This document shows positions 33,187-41,148 of a stretch of 64,000 nt of DNA, piece by piece. Numbering within the stretch: position 1 is the stretch's first letter; every line of letters starts with the position of its first letter. Origin of the DNA: Sphingomonas sp. IBVSS2 (GTDB lineage: Bacteria > Pseudomonadota > Alphaproteobacteria > Sphingomonadales > Sphingomonadaceae); assembly GCF_002127225.1 (NCBI RefSeq), contig NZ_NFUR01000008.1, positions 1 to 64,000 on the forward strand, written 5' to 3'. The translations under genes and the position numbers were made by a program. The notes beneath the pieces were generated by a model. That model had not been told where the DNA came from. It made no database searches and worked only from the letters and a program-made list of their open reading frames with translations.

Positions 33187-35654
33187 TGATCGAAGTCGAG
33201 CTCGGCGCACCGCTCGCCGGGTGGGTGATCCCGCTGGAGAAGATCCCGGATCCGGTGTTCGCGCAGGGCATGGTCGGGGATGGGCTGGCGATCGAGCCGA
33301 TCGGTGACACGCTGCACGCCCCTTGCGCCGGGACGATCTCGTCCATTCATGCCGCCCGCCACGCCGTGACGCTCACCCTTGCCGAAGGCGTGGAGCTGCT
33401 GATGCATATCGGGATCGACAGCGTCGGCATGGCGGGCCAGGGGTTCGAAGTCCTGGTATCGCCCGGCGCCAGGGTCGCCGCCGGCGATCCGCTGGTGCGC
33501 TTCGACCTCGATCAGCTGGCTCTGCGCGCGAGCGCCGCCGCCACGCCGGTCATCGTGACCGGCCCGGGCGTCGATGTCCTGGCGCGGCATACCGGCGGCA
33601 TGGTGGCGGTCGGCGAGACGGTGCTCCGGATCGGCGCGCGCGCGGTGGCCAATGGCGTCGCCCGCCCACAGGCGACGGCCAGCGAGGCGAGGCGTCACGA
33701 AGCCGTCGTCGCGCTCGCGCACGGGCTTCACGCCCGCCCCGCCGCGCGGATCGCCACTGCGCTTCGCGAATTGCGGGCGGAAGTCTTCCTGGAAAGCGGC
33801 GAGCGGCGGGCTTCCGCCGCGAGTTCGATCGCGATGCTCGGACTGGGCCTGCGACATGGCGCCCCGGTGGCCATCGTGGCGCGCGGCGCGGATGCCGACG
33901 AGGCGATCGCACGCGTCCTGGCGGTGCTGCAACACGATACGGACGCCCCCACGGCCATTGTCGCGCGATCGCAAGGCATCGTGCCCGAAGGCGCCATTGG
34001 CGGCGTCAGTGCCGCGCCGGGCCTGGCGATGGGGCCCGCCGCCTGGCTGCGCACCAATCGGCCGGCCCCGACCCGCCTGGGCGCAGGCGTCATGATCGAG
34101 CGGAGCAACCTCGTACAGGGGATCGGCACGGTATGGGCCGAGCTCGAGGCGGAGTCCCAGGGCGAAGGGCAGGCAGCGGACGTATTCACCGCGCATCGGG
34201 CGATTCTGGAGGATCCCAGCCTCATCGATGCGGCATTGGCCCGGATCGACTCGGGCGAGAGCGCGGCATTCGCGATCCTGTCCGCGGCGGAGGCCCAGGC
34301 CGGCATCCTGCGCGCTTCCAGCGACGCGCGCATCGCGGAACGAAGCGCCGATCTCGTCGATGTCGGCGAGCGGATCGCCCATGCGGTCCTCGGGACCAGG
34401 GCGAACATGACCAAGCCTCCGGAAGGCGCGATCCTGCTTGCCGACGATCTGCTGCCGTCGCAGTTCGCGGCGCTCGACACCGATCGGATCGCCGGCATCG
34501 CGCTCACCCGGGGCGGTCCCACCGCGCACGTCGCCATTCTCGCGGCCGGAATCGGCCTGCCGATGATCGTTGCGCTCGGCGCGCCGCTCGAAGCCGTGGC
34601 CGAAGGCACCAGCCTGCTGATCGATTGCGATTCGGGCTTCGTGCGTATCGACCCGGACGCGCAGGCACGCGAAGGATTGGCGACCGCCAGGGCCCGCCGC
34701 GCCGCCGTCGAAGCCCGGGCGCGGACGATCGGCGCCGCGATGGTGCATACCGCCGACGGCATAACGGTTTCGGTGCAGGCGAATTGCGGCTCCGTCGCCG
34801 ATGCGCAGGCAGCGATGGCGGCCGGCGCAGACGGCTGCGGGCTGCTGCGAACCGAGTTTCTGTTCCTCGAGCGAGCAGCCGCCCCCGATATCGGCGAGCA
34901 GAGCGCGGCCTACCGCGCCATTTTCGAGGCGCTGCCGGAACGGCCGATCACGGTGCGGCTCCTGGACGTGGGCGGCGACAAGCCCGCCCCCTATCTCAGC
35001 CTTCCGGCCGAGGAGAATCCGGCGCTGGGCCTTCGCGGCATCCGTGTCGCGCTGTCCCGTCCCGAGATCCTGGAAGCCCAATTGTCGGCGATTCTCGGCC
35101 TGCCGGTTCAGGGGCCCTTGCGCATCATGGTCCCGATGATCGCCAGCGCCCATGAGATGGCCGCGGTGCGCGCGGTGCTCGATCGGTTGCGCGGCGACAC
35201 GGCAGTGGCCCTGGGCGCGATGGTCGAGACGCCCGCCGCCGCGATCGGCGCCGACCTCATCGCCGCCGAGGCAGACTTCCTGTCGATCGGCAGCAACGAC
35301 CTCACCCAATATGCGCTGGCCGCGGATCGCGGCAATGCCGCGGTCGCCGCAATGCTGGACGGCCTTCATCCCGGGGTTCTGCGCCTGATCGCGGAAACCT
35401 GCACCCGCGCCGGCTCGACACCGGTCAGCGTGTGCGGCGGGCTCGCCGCCGATCCCATGGCGGCGCCCATCCTGATCGGGCTGGGAGTGCGCACACTCTC
35501 CGTCCCGCCGGCCCAGGTGGCGCTCACCAAGGCGCTTGTCACCACACTCACCGTCAACGCCGCGTCCGACCATGCCCGGCAGGCGCTGGCCTGCGCATCC
35601 GCAGCCGAAGTCCGGGCGCTGGCGCGTCGGTTCGCCGAGGAGCTTTCCGCATGA
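33183..35654 (+). CDS. Multiphosphoryl transfer protein: EIIA(Glc)-HPr-EI fusion of the PTS
   Basis: This 823-residue soluble fusion carries three phosphotransfer modules in order. EIIA of the glucose type spans residues 1 to about 150 (ELLMHIGIDSVGM, phospho-His75). HPr spans about 170-250 (HGLHARPAARIA, phospho-His183). Enzyme I spans about 270-823 (LTRGGPTAHVAILA, phospho-His449; FLSIGSNDLTQYALAADRG; catalytic Cys in VSVCGGLAADP). It passes phosphate from PEP through all steps to the EIIB domain of the permease encoded next. ATG 33183 overlaps the GH2 stop; the EIIA fold begins directly there. A dedicated fusion of this kind makes GlcNAc uptake independent of the regulatory nitrogen PTS. 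Confidence 0.95.
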   Translation: MMIEVELGAPLAGWVIPLEKIPDPVFAQGMVGDGLAIEPIGDTLHAPCAGTISSIHAARHAVTLTLAEGVELLMHIGIDSVGMAGQGFEVLVSPGARVAAGDPLVRFDLDQLALRASAAATPVIVTGPGVDVLARHTGGMVAVGETVLRIGARAVANGVARPQATASEARRHEAVVALAHGLHARPAARIATALRELRAEVFLESGERRASAASSIAMLGLGLRHGAPVAIVARGADADEAIARVLAVLQHDTDAPTAIVARSQGIVPEGAIGGVSAAPGLAMGPAAWLRTNRPAPTRLGAGVMIERSNLVQGIGTVWAELEAESQGEGQAADVFTAHRAILEDPSLIDAALARIDSGESAAFAILSAAEAQAGILRASSDARIAERSADLVDVGERIAHAVLGTRANMTKPPEGAILLADDLLPSQFAALDTDRIAGIALTRGGPTAHVAILAAGIGLPMIVALGAPLEAVAEGTSLLIDCDSGFVRIDPDAQAREGLATARARRAAVEARARTIGAAMVHTADGITVSVQANCGSVADAQAAMAAGADGCGLLRTEFLFLERAAAPDIGEQSAAYRAIFEALPERPITVRLLDVGGDKPAPYLSLPAEENPALGLRGIRVALSRPEILEAQLSAILGLPVQGPLRIMVPMIASAHEMAAVRAVLDRLRGDTAVALGAMVETPAAAIGADLIAAEADFLSIGSNDLTQYALAADRGNAAVAAMLDGLHPGVLRLIAETCTRAGSTPVSVCGGLAADPMAAPILIGLGVRTLSVPPAQVALTKALVTTLTVNAASDHARQALACASAAEVRALARRFAEELSA

Positions 35655-37333
35655 AGTCCCCCCTCACCTTCCTCCAGCCGCTCGGCCGTGCGCTCATGCT
35701 GCCGATCGCAGTGCTGCCGATCGCCGGGCTCCTGCTCCGGCTCGGCCAGCCCGACCTGCTCGACCTCCCCTTCATGAGTGCGGCGGGCGATGCGATCTTC
35801 GCGCATATCGGCCTGCTCTTCGCCGTCGGGGTCGCGACGGGCTTTGCGCGCGACGGCAATGGCGCGGCGGCCATGGCGGGCGTGGTCTGCTATCTGGTGA
35901 TCGGCAATGCCGCCAAGGTGTTCCTCGCGGTACCGCCGGCAACGATCCCGCCCGGCGCCGACGAAGCGATCGCCGCCGCGCTCTCCGCCGCATGGAAGGC
36001 CGCGACGATCGACAAACTGCAGGTTCCGGTCGGCATCGTCGCCGGGCTGGTCGGCGGCGCTTGCTACAATCGCTTCTCGACCGCCAGGCTGCCCGACTAT
36101 CTGGCATTCTTCGGGGGCCGGCGCCTGGTGCCGATCATAGCCGGCGTCCTCGGCCTGGCGATCGGGGCGCTGCTCGGCCCGGCCTATGACTGGATCAGCG
36201 GAGGGATCGACGTGCTGAGCCGCGGCGTGGTCGCCGCGGGCGGCTGGGGCCTGTTTGCCTTCGGCGTGCTCAACCGGCTGCTGATCGTCACCGGCCTGCA
36301 CCACATTCTCAACAATATCGCCTATTTCGTCGTGGGCGAATATGCCGGGAAGACCGGCGACCTGACACGGTTCTTCGCAGGCGACCCCAGCGCCGGCGCC
36401 TTCATGAGCGGCTTCTTCCCGGTCATGATGTTCGGCCTGCCCGCCGCCTGCCTGGCCATGTACCACACCGCCGTGCCGGAACGGCGCAAGGCTGTCGGGG
36501 GGATGCTGCTCAGCCTTGCCCTCACCTCGTTCCTCACCGGGGTTACCGAACCGATCGAGTTCAGCTTCATGTTCCTGGCGCCCGCGCTCTATGTGGCGCA
36601 CGCGGTGCTCACCGGTCTCGCCCATGTCGTGATGCACCTGCTCGGCGTGAAGCTGGGCTATGGGTTCTCCGCGGGCCTGTTCGACTATGTGCTGAACTAT
36701 GGCCGCGCCACCCATCCCCTGCTCCTCCTCCCCGTGGGCCTGGCCTATGCGGCGATCTATTATGGGCTCTTCCGCTGGGCGATCCTGAAATTCGACCTGA
36801 AGACGCCGGGCCGGGGGGCCGTCGAGGAAGGCGCCGTGCCCGTGGCGGCACCGGCAGGCGACCGGGCCGGCGCGATCGTCGCCGCGCTGGGAGGCGCCGG
36901 CAATCTGCGCACCATCGACGCCTGCACCACGCGCTTGCGCCTGCGTGTCGAGGATATGTCGGCGCTGGACGAGCCCGGCCTGCGCGCACTCGGCGCACGC
37001 GGGATCCTGAAGCTGGCGGACAACAATCTCCAGGTCGTGGTGGGCGGTATCGCGGACACGCTGGCCATGGAAATGCGCGATCTCGTCGGGCGCCCGGCGC
37101 CGGCGGCGCCTGTCCAGCCAGGCACCAAGGCCGGGATTCCGCTTCCCGCCGCCATCACGGCCGCCTTGGGAGGCGCGGCCAATCTGGTCGATGCATCGCA
37201 TCGGCCCGGCCGGATACGTGTCGTCGTGCAGGATCCCGATATCGTCGATCGAGACGCGCTGGCCGCCAATGCACGCGCCGTGATCATGCCCGCGGCAAGG
37301 ACCTTCCATCTTCTCGTCGTGGACCGAACGTGA
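35651..37333 (+). CDS. nagE: PTS GlcNAc-type permease, EIIC-EIIB with a second, degenerate EIIB-like domain
   Basis: The 560-residue permease has a glucose-superfamily EIIC membrane domain (residues 1 to about 385). Motifs include LFAVGVATGFARDGNGAAAMAG, LNRLLIVTGLHHILNNIAYFVVGEY and GVTEPIEFSFMFLAPALY. An EIIB domain (about 400-480) has phospho-Cys425 in IDACTTRLRL. A third domain (about 492-555) repeats the EIIB opening (ITAALGGAANLVDAS) but has Ser516 in place of the Cys. The HNNIAYF/GEY pattern and the nag context support GlcNAc as substrate, delivered as GlcNAc-6-P to NagA. It is the last gene of the operon, with an ATGA overlap to the fusion protein. Confidence 0.93.
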   Translation: MKSPLTFLQPLGRALMLPIAVLPIAGLLLRLGQPDLLDLPFMSAAGDAIFAHIGLLFAVGVATGFARDGNGAAAMAGVVCYLVIGNAAKVFLAVPPATIPPGADEAIAAALSAAWKAATIDKLQVPVGIVAGLVGGACYNRFSTARLPDYLAFFGGRRLVPIIAGVLGLAIGALLGPAYDWISGGIDVLSRGVVAAGGWGLFAFGVLNRLLIVTGLHHILNNIAYFVVGEYAGKTGDLTRFFAGDPSAGAFMSGFFPVMMFGLPAACLAMYHTAVPERRKAVGGMLLSLALTSFLTGVTEPIEFSFMFLAPALYVAHAVLTGLAHVVMHLLGVKLGYGFSAGLFDYVLNYGRATHPLLLLPVGLAYAAIYYGLFRWAILKFDLKTPGRGAVEEGAVPVAAPAGDRAGAIVAALGGAGNLRTIDACTTRLRLRVEDMSALDEPGLRALGARGILKLADNNLQVVVGGIADTLAMEMRDLVGRPAPAAPVQPGTKAGIPLPAAITAALGGAANLVDASHRPGRIRVVVQDPDIVDRDALAANARAVIMPAARTFHLLVVDRT

Positions 37334-37407
37334 CGAAAGCACCCCAATGGGAGAATCTCTCTTGCGCGGGACATGACAAGCCGTCCGCGCTGCGCTAGCC
37401 TCGGCCG

Positions 37408-38289
37408 ATGCCGCCGAAGCCCGCATCGCAGATCAAGCCCGTCGCCAAGAGAACCAGATCGGACGGAGAGACCGCCTCGCCCAACTATAGCGCGCCTGCG
37501 CTGGAGAAGGGCATCGACGTGATCGAGCTGCTCGGCGACGAGCCGTTCGGGCTGACCATCACCGAGATATCCCAACGGCTGGGCCGCTCGGTAAGCGAGC
37601 TGTTCCGCGTGGTCGTCGCCCTGGACCGCCGGGGATGGCTGCACAAGGAGGCCGCGAGCGATCGATATCGCGTCACCTACAAGCTGCTCGAGCTGGCGCA
37701 CCGCGCCACGCCCGCGCAGGAGCTCACCTATGTGGCCGCGTCGCGGATGCGCGCGCTTGCCGCGGCAACGATGCAGTCTTGCCATCTCGTGGTCGTCAAT
37801 GGCGGACGCGGGTTGATCGTCGCGCGCCAGGAAAGCCCGGGACCGACCGGATTCGCGGTTCGCCTCGGCACCGACATCGCGCTGGAGACCAGCTGTTCGG
37901 GCCATGTGCTGCTGGCGTTCATGGACGAGGCGAGCTGGCCGGACGTGCTTGGCGAAGCACCGTCGCGCAAGCTCGCGAAGCGACTGGCCACCGTGCGCGC
38001 GCAGGGACATGAATCCATCGCCAGCTCGCGGCTGGCCGCCGTCTCGGACCTTTCCTGCCCGATCTTCGGGTTCAGCGGCCAGGTGGTCGCCGCGCTCACC
38101 ATTCCGTTCCTGGCGGCGATCGACGATGCCCCGCATTTGTCGATCGAAGAGACGCTGGCGCTCCTGAAGGCCACGGCACTCGACATATCGACTGTCCTGG
38201 GCTGGTATGATCGGCAGGAAGCGCCCGTGGTGCCGAGCCTTTCCGTACCCGAACCAAAGCGCCCGCGCAGGACCCGCAAGACCAGCTAG
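37408..38289 (+). CDS. IclR-family transcriptional regulator
   Basis: This is a 293-residue protein with a basic N-terminal extension. The IclR winged helix (ALEKGIDVIELLGDEPFGLTITEISQRLGRSVSELFRVVVALDRRGWLHK) and a GAF-like effector domain (residues about 115-270; RQESPGPTGFAVRLGTDIALETSCSGHVLLAFM, SCPIFGFSGQVVAALTIP) follow. It is transcribed toward the fucose genes and begins 74 bases after the PTS operon. It is the only regulator within the fucose module and most likely controls it, perhaps responding to L-fucose or an intermediate such as L-fuconate. An AT-rich gap with inverted repeats separates it from fucD. Confidence 0.9.
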   Translation: MPPKPASQIKPVAKRTRSDGETASPNYSAPALEKGIDVIELLGDEPFGLTITEISQRLGRSVSELFRVVVALDRRGWLHKEAASDRYRVTYKLLELAHRATPAQELTYVAASRMRALAAATMQSCHLVVVNGGRGLIVARQESPGPTGFAVRLGTDIALETSCSGHVLLAFMDEASWPDVLGEAPSRKLAKRLATVRAQGHESIASSRLAAVSDLSCPIFGFSGQVVAALTIPFLAAIDDAPHLSIEETLALLKATALDISTVLGWYDRQEAPVVPSLSVPEPKRPRRTRKTS

Positions 38290-38592
38290 GCCGGCGCGGC
38301 CCGGTGCCGCGCCTCGAAGGGCATTTCCGGATTCCATTCTCGCGCGTGGCTCGAGCGGCGCCGCACGCGGCGGAGGTGCGTGCCCTCGCCGGCATGCCCC
38401 TCGGCACCTGCACGAATATGGAAAACCCATGCCGGGAAGCGCCCGCAATGGCACTGCCAGCCCGGCTATCAAGGCCTTAAGAGGCGTAATTTTATCTAGA
38501 AATCATATTTCCATATACAAAATTACCATGGCCCAATATGAAAGGCTTAGTGCTCGACATATGATCTCCCCTGTCACGGAGAAAACCAACCA
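38290..38592. promoter_or_regulatory. AT-rich promoter region of fucD with nested inverted repeats
   Basis: This gap contains no gene. Its second half is strikingly AT-rich against the GC-rich surroundings. Two inverted repeats are nested: GTAATTTT (38486-38493) with AAAATTAC (38519-38526), and inside them GAAAT-CAT-ATTTC (38499-38511). The position upstream of fucD and just after the IclR gene makes this a likely operator for that regulator. A GGAGAAAA Shine-Dalgarno precedes the fucD ATG. The sites are seen directly; the binding protein is inference. Confidence 0.45.
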
Positions 38593-39888
38593 ATGACCGT
38601 GATCACCGGCCTGCGCGTGCTGGACATCAGATTTCCCACCAGCCTTTCCCTTGACGGCTCGGATGCGATGAATCCGGATCCCGATTATTCCGCGGCCTAT
38701 GTGATCCTGGAAACGGACGTGCCGGACCTCTCCGGGCATGGCCTCACCTTCACTATCGGCCGCGGCAACGAGGTTTGCGTCGCGGCGATCGAAGCGCTGC
38801 GCCCCCTGGTGGTCGGCCAGTCGCTCGATGCGATCCGCGCCGAACCCGCGGCGTTCTGGCGGCACATTACCGGGGACAGCCAGCTGCGATGGATCGGCCC
38901 CGACAAGGGCGCCATCCATCTCGCGACGGGAGCGATCGTGAACGCGGTCTGGGATCTCTGGGCCAAGGCGGAACGCAAGCCGGTATGGCGCCTGGTCGCG
39001 GACATGTCGCCGGCCGAGCTCGTCCGCGCGATCGACTTCCGATACATAACCGATTGCATCACGCCGGAAGAGGCGCTCGCCCTTCTGGAAGCGCGCGCCG
39101 CCGACAAGGAGGAGCGCATCGGGCTGCTCCGGGCCGAGGGCTATCCCTGCTACACCACTTCGGCCGGCTGGCTGGGCTATGACGACGAAAAGCTGCGCCG
39201 CCTGGCGCAGGAAGCCGTCGATGCCGGCTTCCGCCACATCAAGCTCAAGGTCGGCGTCGATCAGGCGGACGATGTGCGGCGCGTCGCGATCGCGCGCGAA
39301 GTCCTGGGGCCCGAGGGCGTGCTGATGATCGACGCCAATCAGGTCTGGGAAGTCGAGCAGGCGATCGACTGGGTCAATGCCCTGGCCTTTGCCAGGCCCC
39401 TGTTCATCGAAGAGCCGACCAGCCCCGATGATGTGCTGGGGCACGTCCATATTCGCGCCGGCATCGCGCCCATCAAGGTCGCGACGGGCGAGATGTGCCA
39501 GAATCGCATTCTCTTCAAGCAGTTCATCATGAGCTACGCCATCGACGTGGTGCAGATCGACGCCTGTCGCCTGGGCGGTGTCAATGAAGTCCTGGCCGTC
39601 CTCCTGATGGCCGCGAAGTACGACTTGCCCGTATGGCCGCATGCGGGCGGCGTAGGCCTGTGCGAATATGTCCAGCACCTGGCGATGATCGACTATCTCT
39701 GCTTCGCCGGTACGCGCGACGGCCGCGTGATCGAATATGTCGATCATCTGCATGAGCATTTCATCGATCCCTGCGTGATCCGGTCGGCAGCCTATATGCC
39801 TCCCGAGAGGCCGGGCTTCTCGATCGAGATGAAGCCGGAAACGCTCACGCGTTACCGGTATGTGCCCGGTCGCGGGCAAGCGGCCTGA
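38593..39888 (+). CDS. fucD: L-fuconate dehydratase (enolase superfamily)
   Basis: The 431-residue enzyme dehydrates L-fuconate to 2-keto-3-deoxy-L-fuconate. The sequence has the characteristic YTTSAGWLGYDDEKLRRL and the KxK base motif (Lys217 and Lys219 in HIKLKVGV). Magnesium ligands are Asp248 (LMIDANQVWEV), Glu274 (FIEEPTSPDD) and Glu300 (KVATGEMCQN). The second base, His350, lies in VWPHAGGVGLCEYVQHL. These match the fuconate dehydratase subgroup closely in position and spacing. It is transcribed from its own AT-rich promoter region and converges on lldD 25 bases downstream. Confidence 0.95.
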   Translation: MTVITGLRVLDIRFPTSLSLDGSDAMNPDPDYSAAYVILETDVPDLSGHGLTFTIGRGNEVCVAAIEALRPLVVGQSLDAIRAEPAAFWRHITGDSQLRWIGPDKGAIHLATGAIVNAVWDLWAKAERKPVWRLVADMSPAELVRAIDFRYITDCITPEEALALLEARAADKEERIGLLRAEGYPCYTTSAGWLGYDDEKLRRLAQEAVDAGFRHIKLKVGVDQADDVRRVAIAREVLGPEGVLMIDANQVWEVEQAIDWVNALAFARPLFIEEPTSPDDVLGHVHIRAGIAPIKVATGEMCQNRILFKQFIMSYAIDVVQIDACRLGGVNEVLAVLLMAAKYDLPVWPHAGGVGLCEYVQHLAMIDYLCFAGTRDGRVIEYVDHLHEHFIDPCVIRSAAYMPPERPGFSIEMKPETLTRYRYVPGRGQAA

Positions 39889-39913
39889 ACGCCGGGATTC
39901 ACTCGCCGAGCCT

Positions 39914-41050
39914 CTAGCGCGGGTCCAGCAGCGACATATCGACGTCCGCGATCGTGCGTGCACCCGCCAGTGCCAGCGTGGTGCGCATCTCCGCCGCGAA
40001 GAGGTCGAGCAGGCGCGCCACCCCCGCTTCGCCCGCCGCGGCCAGCGCATAGGCCCATGCGCGGCCCAGCAGGACCCCGTGCGCGCCCAGCGCGAGCATG
40101 CGCACGACATCGGCGCCGGACCGTATGCCGGAATCGGCCAGGACGGTCAGCCGATCCCCGACCGCTTCCGCCACCGACGGCAACGCCCGTGCCGTCGAAA
40201 GGGCGCCGTCGAGCTGCCGCCCGCCATGGTTGGAGACGACGATGCCATCGGCCCCGAGCCGTACGGCGTCCCTTGCGTCTTCGGGGTCCAATATGCCTTT
40301 GACGATCAAGGGGCCATCCCAGGCCTCGCGAATCCATTCCAGGTCGCGCCACTCGACAGTGGGATCGAAATTCGCGGCAAGCCAGCCCATGAAATCCTCC
40401 AGCCCGCTCGCCTTGCCGAGCACCGGGGCGACGTTGCCGAGGATATGCGGCCGCCCGCGGATGCCGACATCCCACGCCCAGCCGGGACGCCCGGCCGCCT
40501 GCAGGAGCCGCCGGATTCCCCCCCATGGCCCGGAAAGGCCGCTATGCGCATCCCGGCGCCGCATCCCGGGGACGGGCATGTCGACCGTGAACACCAGTGC
40601 GCGCGCGCCTTGCGCCTTGGCGCGGGCAAGCAGGTCCCGCATAAAGCCGCGGTCCCGAATGACATAGAGCTGGAACCAGATCGGTCCCGACGATGCCGCA
40701 ACCACCTCGTCCAAGGCGCAGACCGAAACCGTGGAGAGACAGAAGGCGATGTCTCGATCGGCAGCCGCGCGCGCGGCCTGCGCTTCGCCACGACGTGCGT
40801 ACATGCCCGTCAACCCGACCGGCCCCAGTACGATCGGCAAGGAAAGCCGTTGCGAGAACAGCGTGCAGGACAGATCGATCTCCCGCACGTCGCGAAGCAC
40901 CCGCTGGCGAATTGCCAGGGCTTCCAGATCGGCCTCGTTGCGCCGCAGCGTCGCTTCCGCTCCGGCTCCGCCATCGACATAGTCGAACAGGAAGCGCGGC
41001 AACCGCCGCCGCGCCGCCAGGCGGAAGTCACCGGTCGAAGTCGCGATCAT
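39914..41050 (-). CDS. lldD: FMN-dependent alpha-hydroxy-acid dehydrogenase, L-lactate dehydrogenase
   Basis: This is a 378-residue TIM-barrel flavoenzyme. Motifs are RRRLPRFLFDYVDGGAGAEATLRRN, PIVLGPVGLTGMYARRGE, WFQLYVIRDRGF and the catalytic/FMN block IVVSNHGGRQLDGA. LADSGIRSGADVVRMLALGAHGVLLGR binds the FMN phosphate. It would oxidise L-lactate to pyruvate and pass electrons to the respiratory chain. L-lactate is the second product of the oxidative fucose pathway encoded around it, which explains its place. It is divergent from fucP across a 98-base AT-rich region. Confidence 0.92.
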   Translation of the reverse strand: MIATSTGDFRLAARRRLPRFLFDYVDGGAGAEATLRRNEADLEALAIRQRVLRDVREIDLSCTLFSQRLSLPIVLGPVGLTGMYARRGEAQAARAAADRDIAFCLSTVSVCALDEVVAASSGPIWFQLYVIRDRGFMRDLLARAKAQGARALVFTVDMPVPGMRRRDAHSGLSGPWGGIRRLLQAAGRPGWAWDVGIRGRPHILGNVAPVLGKASGLEDFMGWLAANFDPTVEWRDLEWIREAWDGPLIVKGILDPEDARDAVRLGADGIVVSNHGGRQLDGALSTARALPSVAEAVGDRLTVLADSGIRSGADVVRMLALGAHGVLLGRAWAYALAAAGEAGVARLLDLFAAEMRTTLALAGARTIADVDMSLLDPR

Positions 41051-41085
41051 CGGGTTATCCTGATATTGTTTTTCTCTATGAACTT

Positions 41086-41098
41086 GTATTTTAAATAC
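41086..41098. promoter_or_regulatory. Perfect palindrome in the lldD-fucP divergent promoter
   Basis: GTATTT-T-AAATAC (6+1+6) is a perfect 13-base palindrome in the AT-rich gap between the divergent lldD and fucP genes, 51 bases before the fucP ATG. It could be an operator or part of a promoter. AT-rich palindromes can arise by chance, and it does not match the repeat in front of fucD, so confidence is low. Confidence 0.35.
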
Positions 41099-41148
41099 GC
41101 AAATTTAAAAGAGCATATTCCGCTCTGCCTCGGGGGAGGAAATCTGAG

